The translations under genes and the position numbers were made by a program. Below, piece by piece: positions 24,801-36,800 of a stretch of DNA of 64,000 nt. The notes beneath the pieces were generated by a model that worked only from the letters and a program-made list of their open reading frames with translations, was not told the origin of the DNA and made no database searches. How positions within the stretch are numbered: the first letter of the stretch is position 1; each line of letters opens with the position of its first letter. The DNA comes from Metallyticus violacea (taxonomy: Eukaryota; Arthropoda; Insecta; Mantodea; Metallyticidae). The stretch covers positions 86,920,001 through 86,984,000 of the forward strand of contig CM060835.1 in assembly GCA_030762175.1 (NCBI GenBank), in the 5' to 3' direction.

Positions 24801-27800
24801 TAGCATTAGTTCAGAACTGAGGCCTCTACTTGTACACATACTGATGCACAATTTTTTTTTCAGGTATGTTCTCACCTGATAATGTGAGACTAAAAGAAAA
24901 TAATTTTATGCTTACAAGATATTTTCCACTTAGGAATCTCATAATCTAATAATAACTTACATATGTGCAGTTATTTAATTATGTAATTTTGACTGTAAGA
25001 ATAATGGAAAAACAAAAAGAATTGAAATACGCATTATCATTTATCAGTTTATTATGAATCTGTAAATTAATTTTTAAATTATGCAATATTTTCCATTTAA
25101 AGTACAAATGGTGATATTTGTAAATTGTTTGTAGCTCACTGTATGCCATAATTATGTAAACAACATAAATATATATATATATATATATATAATATTTCTA
25201 TGTGTAGATTGATATTTTTGTTTAAATGCTTGAGACATTTTTTTTAAAAAATATGATTATTTTATAAGATTTTTGCTGTTATTTTACTTTAGTTTTTGGT
25301 CATCAAAATCTGGGCTCTGTTGATAGCAGTGCCAATGAAAAATAAATTCTTTACAGAATTTGAATGTCCTATTTGAAATGCTGTAAGACTCTGAGATAAT
25401 AACTTTGAGTGAAATATGATACAAGTTTAAGTTGTTTGAAATTATTGAAGTTTGTTCATCTGAACTCTGCTGTATTACTCATGGATTCTGAACATTAAGT
25501 TATCTTATTGTGCTAGACATGAACTTCTCTCATTTAATAATGACAATTTTCTTCTGAGAAGAATAATAATAAAAAACCTAATTTTTTTTTCCAAGTGGAA
25601 AAAATAAGCAAAATAAGCAAAGAAAATAACAGTTTTTAGGTGAGAATGAAGTTCCTTTCATCTTTCTTTTTAACATCTCTGAATTGAACCCACCTCCTAC
25701 GGTAATTCATATCGCTTGCTGGTGAGTTTGGTTAGATACTGATTAAATCCATATTTACTAATAATACCATCATAATTTTTGTGTTCTAATGTACAATTTT
25801 AATTGGCTTGGTTTGGTTTTTATTCACGGACACTCTTTAATATCTCAGATCATTAGCATCCCATTCTAATCAGGGCATGAAAAAGCTGACAAATTTTGTT
25901 CTGAGTCCTTTTTTTTCACTCTTGAGGTTCTTTACCGTGCTGTAAATGTACGACATGGGGACCCACGGTGGCTTTACTTCCCTTCAGAAGGAAGCCATAC
26001 TTAGGATTTTTACGTCCAAAAAAACCCTTCGGTTCTGGCCAGGATCTTGGGTTTAGGAGGCAGGTATGGTTACCACTACACCACCAAGACCGACTACAAT
26101 TTTAATGAAATGATATATCTCATGTATCCACCAATAATCCAAAGAGGGAACAAAATACAATCACTGCAGACTAACATAATGCTAAACTTCAACTGAGCTT
26201 CCTTCTTTTGCCATTTTATACGGCTTAATGAATAAATCTCTTATACATACAAAAAAACAAATTTCTGAAAGGAATATAAACTGTATGCTTATATCATGCA
26301 GCGCATATGCTGATAGAAAAGTTTAAAATCTCTCAGGCTCATATAATAGTTTGAATATATAGCATTACTTTCAATATTTCAAAACTACTCTAGAGAGAGA
26401 ATGACATCAAAATTATTTCGACAAAGACTGTAGTCTGATGGTTGTATTATAATACACTGTACTATACTTAAATAAAATATAAGAATACCTTTAAGAGCTG
26501 CAAATTCTTGTTCATATTTCTTCAGTTTTTTCACTTTAAGGCTGGTAGCAAGTTTCATTAATTGCCTAGCAACCTCTTCTGTACGACATTTCTTTGGCAA
26601 TGTAACTCGAAAGTATTTAAGAATACTTTCAAAGTCCAACTGGAGAAGGTCTTTCTTGCACATCTATAATGTACAAATAAATAATTAATAAATAAATAAA
26701 TAAAATCTGTATACGCCACGCTGGTGCCTGGTTTCCTAAACCAGGGCGTGTATATCAAATTTTCCATTTATTATTATAATTATACAATTCAATGATCTTT
26801 TAATACATTATTTTACAGATTTTCCTAATAACTAAATTAAAATAATATTATAAACAGAAAGAAAAAAAAACTGAAAGTAATTAAATTAAACCAAAATATA
26901 AATTTACTTAACTACTTCCCAAATTAATCTTCCAAAATCTACAAAAACTACCAAATTAACAATATTACTGGGAGCCAGTAAGATTATAGCTGGTAGCCAG
27001 CTATTCTATCCTTTAAATTTATTTTAGTACTATACAACTATACTACTACCAACCACTGGTTACCAGCGGTGTATGTACTGGTATCCAGTACTTGGCAGAA
27101 ATTCTCTTAAATTAAACATTATACTTAAACGTACTTAAACATTATACTTTCCATCCACTTCTGAATAACAAATTTCAAAAAATGTTTAAACAGTATAATA
27201 TTAGATTGGTTCCTCAAAATATATATAGTGTTGGTAAATTATTGAATTTAAACAAAGTAGACAGTAGATCAAAAAAGGAAGAATCAGGGATATATCAAAT
27301 AAACTGCAAGGATTGTGAAAAGGTATACATCGGTAAGACTAAAAGAAACATAGGCATTAGAATGAAGGAACATATGAGAAACATCAGGCATAAACAGATA
27401 GAAAAACCAGCTGTGGTGGCACATTTCTGGAATGAACACCACGAAATTGATAAAGAAATAAGATTACTGAAGACTGTCCAAATTCCTAAGAAGCTCACCA
27501 TATGGGAGAACATCTTTATAAAGGAAAAAGAAAAAATTCTTATGAATTTTGAAATTCCGGAAGCAGACAATATTTTGTTTAAATTCTTTCAGAATCCACC
27601 AGAGCACCTTACAGTCGCCCATTATTCAAACCCCGCATAAACGTTAGTTGTACTCAGTTGTGACAATGTGAACGATGTGTTCACGAAACATGTCTTGTTA
27701 TTTTAATAATTAAAGGAGTGAAACGCTCATGAGTGTTGATTATTTTAACTTTTTAATAAACAAAGAAGTTATATTTCGTTTTACTGTGTGAATTCCTTCA

Positions 27801-30800
27801 AAGGTATAAATTATACTTAATTGTTTCAAATATCCTTAATTTATTACAATCATAATAATATCCTTCTCTTTAACAACTTACTTCACTTAAAGTTCATTTA
27901 GCATTATTAATGTTTCCTACTCATTTCATTTATTTGTCCCAACATTTGAACTCATTAAACACTATCACCTCACTTCCACCATCACTCTCCATCTTTTCTT
28001 CCCAACCATCCCTTCTTCCATCTCGCTTGATCCTCCTGGTCCCCTGGTTGCACCATTTCTTGCGCTCTGCTCCTCATCTCCAGACACTGCTTCTCCATCC
28101 TCCATCTCCTCCCGCGACTCATTCCCGTGTATCTCCAACACCCTTCCATCTCCTCCTTAATCTTTCTTCTTCCACCTTCTTCCCGGTGCCAAAACTCTAT
28201 TAGGTAAAAGCCTTCATCTTCTTCCCCATTCTCCACTTCAGGTTATAAATCAAAATTATCCCTGTCTATTATAAATTTAGGTATTTTCGTTTCCATCTTA
28301 CCTTTAACTTCTCCTTCTAATATTCTCTTCCTTTTGATTTAAATAAAGTTATCTTGTATATTTTCTATTCTTGTTAAGTTATTTGTGTTTGGGGGTTGTC
28401 TTTGCATACGTATGCGTTCTGATCTTCTTACCTCGTCCTCAGCTATTTCATTACTTATTATTTGTTCTTGTGGTATTACCTCTTCACGTGCTAGGTTACT
28501 TATTTTGAATGCGGCCTGGTCGAGGTATTTATATAGGCCCTTATTTCTAAGTATATGTGCCACCTGATGGCCACTTAAAATTTCCCTTCCTTCTCTCCCT
28601 TGTTCTAAATAGAGTGTACATTCAAATAACACGTGTTCTGGGTTATTCTATGTTTTGCAAAGTATACATATATCGTCCTGTGTTCTATTAATTTTTTCCA
28701 ATAAGTTTTGTAAGGCCCGTGTCCTAAAGGTAATGTATCATGCCTTTGGTAGGTTGTATAAATTTTAGTTTTAATCTCTGAAAATTGTTGCTAAATAAGT
28801 CAAAAGTTCTCCTGCCTGCCTCGGCATTTTCCCATTCATGCTGCCATTGTTCTTTTAATTTATGTTTTATTTTATTTAAGTTGTTGCAGTGACTGCCGAT
28901 TATTAAACTTACTTTCTCCAAGTTGCCTTTCTTCAACCAATAAACAGCACCTCTTACTTTAATCAATAAGTCAATTGGCCATATTCCTGTGACTAATAAA
29001 AGGGCCATAGTGGGTGAGGTGCTTAATGCCCCTCTAAATCTTAATAACACCTTCCTTTGTGATCTTCTTAACAGAGTTTTTATTTGGACATCCTTCATCC
29101 TCAGAGCCCAGACCCCTGCACTATATGTCATTATTGAAGCAAAAATGCTCGTGTGGTATGATGTAATGACGTTTAATGGAATTTTAAAATTCAACTGAAC
29201 TAATCTTGCTAATTTCATGTAACATTTTCGGATTTTTTCCGTACGTATTCAGTATTTTTCCTGAAGTTTAATTTTTCATCTAAGTTAGTTCCCAAATATT
29301 TTGCTTCTTTTTAGCGTCTTATATTTTGGTTGTTGTATTTTATACATTGATCTCTTTTGAGATTACCTTTCAAAAGCGTGTAGCCTGATTTAGTTGGAGC
29401 AACTTGGAGTTTAGTTTTATTACACCAATTACTTAATTTATGCATTAATTTATTCGCTCTTCCTTCTATATTTGCCCTATTGTTTCCTTCTATTAGAAAT
29501 AAAACATTGTCAGCATAAGCGTTGTTTAGTTCGTCTAAAAGAGTCTCCAAAACTATGTCCCAAAAATTGGTCCTAGGATCGAGCCTTGGGGACATCCCTT
29601 AGTTATATCTCTATAAATTGTTTCTTCACTACCTTTTACATGAACCCTTCTGTCTTTGCAGTAATCCATTAATATTGCACATAGGCATTTAGGGAGATCT
29701 ATTTCCCAAAACCTCTTAAATAGTACCGGCCACCATAAATTATCAAAGGTGCCGGAAATATCAATTGGAATTCCAATTAAATATTTTGAATTTGAGTTAT
29801 TGGCCATTTCTAATAGGTGGTTTATTGCGTCTTGAGTTGATTTTCCTTTTCTAAAGCCGAATTGATTGTTGTTCATACCTGTCATGATCCTAAATTCTTT
29901 TAATCTTTTACAGACGAGTGCTTCTAAGATTTTTCCAAGAGTATTTAGGAGACATATAGGTCTATATGATTTCGGCTCGTTAGGATCCTTGTCGGCACTT
30001 TTCTTTAAGATAATAACTTTTCCTGCTTTCCAGCAATAGGGAAAGCGCCCTTGTCATATACAGTCATTAAAAAGTCGATATAAGAGCATTGTAATTTTAT
30101 CTTCCAAATTTATCAGAACTTCATTCATTACTCCATCCAGGCCTGCTGCTTTATCCCTTTTTAGCTTATTTATAGCTAACTAAATTTCCAACATATCAAA
30201 GGGGTAGATTAGTCTATTATTTCTATATATAGTGTTCATATCTACTCTTTTTTGAATGTGCTGAATATTATCCATGCTCTTATCATCCTGGGGAAGTAAC
30301 TTGTCCCAAAAGGGCATTTACAGAACTTTTCCAATCTGTAGTCATTTCACCACTGTCTATTTTTCATGTATTTAGAATATCCGGTTTCTTAATTTTTTTC
30401 ATAATAATTTTAAAGGGCATTCCCCATATATTGGTGTCTAATTCTTTTTCTATGAAAATTTTCCATGAGATTGTCCTTGTTTCTTCTAAGGTGGTTTTAT
30501 ATTTCTTTTTAGCTTCTCTGTATTTATTTAGGTTACTCTCCCTTTCTTCTGCAATTATCGATCTTTGATAAATTCTTCTTAGTTTCCTAACTTTGCTTCT
30601 TGCTTTTTGCAGTGCATCCATCCAAATAGTATCAAAATATTTTTTGGGTATGGTTGTGGGAACAGATTTCTCCATGGCCATTCATATTGTTAGGACAAGG
30701 TTATTGGCATCCTTATCAATAGACTCTCCTTCGTATTGTAACTTTAAGTTTTCAAATTCCTGTCTCAGAAGATTCTAGTCTGCTTGTTTGTAATTGTAAA

Positions 30801-33800
30801 TTTTCTCTCCTCTTCCTGCTTTAAATTTTGGTTTTCGTGTGCAGTAATCGAAATAGATTAACCTGTGATTACTGGTGGCCATATCTTGACCTACTTTGCA
30901 ATTTATTATTTTATTATTTGAACTTAACTTGCATAAAGTTATGTCAATGTTGGCCCCGGCTCTATTTTCAAAAGTAGGAGGGTTGTTGGGTTGATTATTG
31001 ACAAATAGATTTAGTTCAGAAATAGTTTCTTCCAGTTTTTCTCCTCTTTCATCTTTGATGTTACTATACCACCAGTCAGATTTGGCATTGGCATCGCTTG
31101 AGAAAACTTGCTCAAAATTTTTAAAAATGTTACTAACCTCTTTTATTTTTGTTATATATGGGTCGATTGGATGGCTATATTGAAAATATTGATTTGCTAG
31201 AATAAATTTTATGCTGTCATGTGTTACTTTAATACAGTTTGTATGTGTGTCTCCTAATTGTGTTATATTGACCATTTGTAAATTTGGATTATATATTATA
31301 ATTGATCCATAGGATTTTCTCCACGACTAATAATCTGTGCTCTTGCTGGGGCATGTACTACTTTGCTTTAAAGGAATAAGGTTCCTGAATGCATAATAAG
31401 TCTTACCTCAGTTCTTATGCAATTTTATTTAATTCCAACATCACTTGATCACTTGTTTACTTCTCTGGGCATTTATTTGGCCAATTTTGATTATTCTATG
31501 CTTGTCATAATCTGCCATGTTGTCTTTTAGATAACACTTATCCAGAGTTAGCAGCGGAGTGATGCTCGGTACCGGTCCTAAGTTCTTGATCCGTTGCTTC
31601 CTTGCATTTAGAAATGGGTTTATTATTCCTTCCTAGTTGTTTTATAACAGCGCCAAAATTGCTTTCTTTAATTTTGTTTATTCTTGTTTTGTGTGTGTTT
31701 TGGATTTTAATAGGGCATTTGTTTTTGAAAGAAGTATTAGCAGGATGTCTGGGCATTGTTGGAGAACTAGGTATTTCAGTTTCAGTCTTTGGAGTGCTTC
31801 TGGAGTAATTTACACCATTGTGCTGGATTTGAGCATAACAATTAGGCCAGCTTTGCTTAATGTCGAAAACTATCCTGCCATAACAAAGTACAAAGTGTAT
31901 GTACCGGTCCTAAGTTCTTGATCCGTTGCTTCCTTGTATTTAGAAATGGGTTTATTATTCCTTTCTAGTTGTTTTATAACAGCGCCAAAATTGCTTTCTT
32001 TAATTTTGTTTATTCTTGTTTTGTGTGTGTTTTGGATTTTAATAGGGCATTTGTTTTTGATTTTTTTTTTTTTTTTGATTGATTTATTTAAGGACGCTCT
32101 TTAACAGCTCAGGTCAGCAGCGTCCCATTCAACTCAGGGCGTGAAACGGCCGACAAATTTTGCTCAGAGGCCTCTCTTTCAGGCTTGAGGTTCTTTTTCG
32201 TGCCGCAAATGTACGACACGGGACCCACGGCTTTACTTCCCTTCCGAAGGAAGCCATACTTAGGATTTTTACGCCCGAAAAAATCCATCGGTCCTGGCCG
32301 GGTTCGAACCCGCGTTTTGGGTATAGGAGGCAAGTATGGTAACCACTACACCACCAGGACCGACATTTGTTTTTGAAAGAAGTATTAGCAGGATGTCTGG
32401 GCATTGTTGGAGAACTAGGTATTTCAGTTTCAGTCTTTGGAGTGCTTCTGGAGTAATTTACACCATTGTGCTGGATTTGAGCATAACAATTAGGCCAGCT
32501 TTGCTTAATGTCGAAAATTATCCTGCCATAACAAAGTACAAAGTGTATATACTTCAATAAGATCCAAGTAATTGTTCCTTCTTTTATAGGCTGTGTTTAG
32601 TAGTTTTAATAATTCATTAGGATCCGTTATAATGTTTTGAGTTTTTAATTCCATACGGGCGATGGCATCTGGCACAGGGAATATTATTGATTCACCATTT
32701 TCATGCAACTTATGCGTAACATGTCGCAAAGTGGCAGTCAAGGTGCATCTTTCCTCTAGTCGACTCAGCTGTAGCGTGACGTCAAAATCCTCATCTGGTT
32801 TATGTCTGGAGTTCTTTTGTCGTCAGCATTTGTGGAAGTTGTGTTTTCTTGTGCATCAGTAGCTAGAGTTGAGTTGAATATTATCTGGTGCTTACTATTG
32901 ATTTCCTCTACATCCTTCTACATCTATAATGTACACATAAGCTTACTAGAAAATGTTTTCTAAACCTCCTGAACAACAATAAACACAAAACAAAATCACT
33001 GTCAAAATGAACATTCAATGGCCATTATTTTATTTACATTCTTTTTTCTATAACATGTGTAAGAAATGTGCAAAAACTGACCACCTATCCTTCTGACATC
33101 AGTAGGTGCTAAGTGTAATTAATTCAAATGGTCAGTCAGGACCTGAAACAGGCCTTAAGCTTAAGTCCTGTTAGTTGATGATAAATGGAAAAGCAAAGAG
33201 AGATATATGTGTGCAATGACATATTATTCTTGATAATCATCTTTCGTAATTTGGTGCTCTGCCATAAAATTTATACTGGGTCTGTTTGCTGTGAGAAATA
33301 ATATGCTCTTTGTATTGCAGCTGAAGGTGCTTTATCAATTAAAATGTGCAAGTATAATAAACAATAATAAAGCATACAGCAATACATGAAAGCATTATTT
33401 CTAAAAACAGCAATATTTTTATCTGAATCAAGATAGCATATCAATAACAGCTATTATTGCTGTCTTGAATATATCTTTTTTATGATCTAATAATAAAAAC
33501 AATTTTTAGCATCTAGTGCATGAGTTTCAAACTTTAACAAAAAGCTAGCATTTGCACAATAAATAATGTAACAAAATGCATATTGTTCTAGAAAAATATC
33601 ACAATATCTGATATATATATATATATATATATATACCTGAAAAAAAAACCTGTCACGGAGAACCTGTCAAGTCCCTAATTAACAGTTATTATAAAATTAT
33701 CCTTCCTCTCTTTTAATATCCCGTATAATCCCAGTGCACAAAACTTCTGAATGCAAACCTAAAACTTTTAATAAGAACTTCATTAACCCTGTTACTATTT

Positions 33801-36800
33801 ACCTGAAATTTAAAGCACCAGACCTATTTTGAAAGAATGTCACCATACTTTGTTAATGCATCCATCTTTAAATAATTTTTCTAAATTTGTATACCGCCTT
33901 ACTTTTAAAACACTCCCTAACCTTATAAGTACATTTTGCCGAAAACTATCTCCTCTGAATTTACCTCGTCCCATTGCTGGCTCATATCCTTGCCAACGCC
34001 CTAAATGTAAAACCTGTGCGCTAATTATACCATGCCATTCATTCTGCAGCCCTAATTTACCCAGAGAATTTAATATTTCTTCATTTGCTACTCGTTCTTC
34101 TAAGAATGTCAAATATATGTTATCTTGTAAGCTAAGCATTTTATATTGGTTTAACTTCTACTGTTGTTTCGCTAGATATAAACAATTATAGATGTTCTGT
34201 TAAAACCAAGTCTCCCTTGCTGGTTGCCCAACATGCCTTATCTCACTGTAGGGATTTTGATAATATTTTTAATTTCATGCTTATTGATGCCTTACCTACA
34301 CATAGCTCTGAAAGTTTACTCAGAGATAGAGAAATGGCAGCTATATTTTTATATAAAGTGCATATATCATCTAGTTTAAATCTTATGTATTAATTTTTTC
34401 CCCCACACACTCTTATTGCATGTTTCCATGCATAACATTACCTTTGATACTCAATATTTACTTTTATCACCTTCACTTGTCTTCTTGCCACAGAAGAACT
34501 CTAGTAGTTTGAAATATAGCGATTACAAGTGTGACTTTCTCTCAGTGTTTTATACTTTTCTGCTTATAATTACCGTTGATTTGTTACATTGTTAATAGTG
34601 TTACTTTATTTTTATTTTATCTCTCTCTCTCTCTCACTCATGCACATACAAACTGCCACAGGTGGCAAAGTTCTTTAAGGTGCGGACTCACAAGCTGGAA
34701 GTCTGGGGTTCAATTCCTACCAGGACTGCCCTCCCTGACTGAGATTTTTCCAGGTTTTCCTCAGTCCTCATAAATGGCAAATGTCGGGGAGGTATCCTAA
34801 TTTAGGTCTAGAACACTCCCTTTCTTTAAAAAAAATAAATCCTTTCTCAGTTTATCATTTCACCTCATATATCATCACTGTACCTGTGAAGTATCAGCAG
34901 TTAAAAAAAACTTATATATGAATTTCATAGCATTTTATATTAATATAGATATAGCAAATAAAATCCATATTCAAACATATATAACCTGAAAATATATATT
35001 GTAAAATAACTCTACTCACCATTAAAAGTGCTAAAGCCACTTGGAAAAGTGTTTCAACACCTTGAAGAAGGAATACATCTAAGATATGAAATACAAAATA
35101 GAGAGGGAACCGTGCTGTAAAAAGTGTAAGAAACCACTGTGAGGCAAACATGTGAGACTCCACACCAATATCTGAGAAATGCTGCCAAAGCTGTGGTAGT
35201 TGCTCCTAAAAACAAACGAGAATAAAGTTTTGTTACAAATATATAGCATAACACATGAATGATTTATGAAAAAAAAAACAAGTATAACAATACATACTTC
35301 CATTAACCTGTTCAGCTGATATAAACGCATATACAAATTTTCAAAGCCATCTTTATATAGATCTCGGAGGCCATAATCATACATTAGTTTCACTAAGACA
35401 CAGAATGCTTGCTCTTCTGGCATCTGAAAAAAAAAAATATATATGTGAACAGAATTAGCATATTTAATTAAACTTTAATACAATAAACTTAAAAGTTACC
35501 ATGATATAAATTTCCACTTAAAACTTTATCCCAATAGACTCCATTGTCTTTTATTTAGGTAATCCTTACTTACATGTAGAAGTAGCGTTGCAGCAAGAAA
35601 ACTGAGCCCTTGGCAATAACCAACTTCTGAGTCATGGACAGCATAAGCCTTAGATATTCTATATAGAGAGTCTTGTCCTAGGCCACCAGCTTCTTTGAAG
35701 AAGTCATGAGCAGGAAATGTACGGTTAATGTCCCGTTGGATCACATTTTCACAAACACTATCCTGAAAACAGCAAAAACCTCTTTTTTGCTCAATATCTT
35801 TGTGGGAATAACCACCAGCTTACCAAAATAAACAAAATAAGCACCAATCATTTCATACAGAGCTGGCAGAGGATAGCATATCAAATAAACCCATTATGTT
35901 TTACTATAATATGAATTATAATTTTCAATAAAATAGTGTTATACAGAGCTGATGGACAACATATGTAGTATTTTACAATATTCTTTCTTTAATCAGGTGA
36001 GAAAAACTTGGAGTGCACTGTACAATAAAATTCAAGATATTAATTAAAACCCAAATTTCAAGCAAGCATCTGTTTGTGTTATAAAACTGAAGCTAAGTCT
36101 GTAGGTGCAATATTTTTCATAATCTGCCAATTGAATTAAGTAGAGAGAGGGCATGAAAAACACATCTGCAAAATAATTGATGGATTTGGAGCATAAATTT
36201 ATCATTAAATTCTTTAGAAATGTAGAAAAGAAATCAAAGAAAATCCATAGCAGTTGAATACTGTACACAATAATGATGCATCTTTGTAAGGTGGTGACCA
36301 TACAAGATGTTCCATGAACCCATTATCAGAAAATGTGCCAAAGGTAGGTTCATGATAGTGGAATATCATTTTGTCAAGAAAAATGTTATAGCTCATGAAC
36401 TAAGTACTCAATACTCAGATCTTCTTAATGGGATAGTGAATGCTGATACTAGATCAGAAGGTATACCACTGAAAATTCAGTCAGCAAAATTTGAGAAAAG
36501 AACCCAATTCTTTTTACAAAGGTTTAACAAGGAAAATCCGCAAGTTCAAGAAAACAAAACACAGCTGACTCCCGATAATTCTCTCTCCATTTTTTAATTT
36601 TTTTTTTTTATATATATAATATTTCACCTCTACTTAATTGGTCAATTCTTTTCTACAAATTTTGTCTTCCACTTAAGATTATAGGCAAAAAAATGAATAA
36701 TACATTATACATGATTTGATATCTGGTGTTGGAAATGACGGCGTAGAAGATGAGGAGTACCAAGAGTAAGACATGGGAGATATGAAAATATCACACAGCC

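Larger units (their letters stand above)
27960..32880 (-). pseudogene. R1-clade-like non-LTR retrotransposon, nearly full length, decayed
   Basis: Minus-strand order: gag-like ORF1 piece (32505-32780, LTATLRHVTHKLHENGESII); duplicated ORF1 segment with a SINE (31569-32550); APE-type endonuclease end (30775-31275: FSSDANAKSDWWYS, DERGEKLEETISELNLF, PTFENRAGANIDITL, SNHRLI where SDH is usual); linker (30364-30681); RT (29885 down to 29311: NNQFGFRKGKSTQDAINHL, DISGTFDNLWWPVL, GCPQGSILGP, AYADNVLFL); C-terminal domain (28724-29218) and a knuckle ending in EHVLFECTLYLEQ near 28620. FDNxWWP and GCPQGS are typical of the R1 clade. The YADD motif has become YADN and several frameshifts separate the frames, so it is inactive. 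27960-28236 is a purine-rich (minus strand) 3' region. Confidence 0.85.

Noticed and set aside
32290..32363. A functional tRNA gene (intact acceptor stem, A and B boxes)
   Set aside because: It is continuous with a SINE body and poly(A) and is flanked by a target-site duplication, so it is a SINE head.
32109..32376. Several frames on both strands around the SINE
   Set aside because: They lie in a tRNA-derived SINE, which is non-coding.
36307..36597. 96-codon plus-strand frame (MFHEPIIRKCAKGRF)
   Set aside because: No family recognised; could be an old element but there is too little to support a call.
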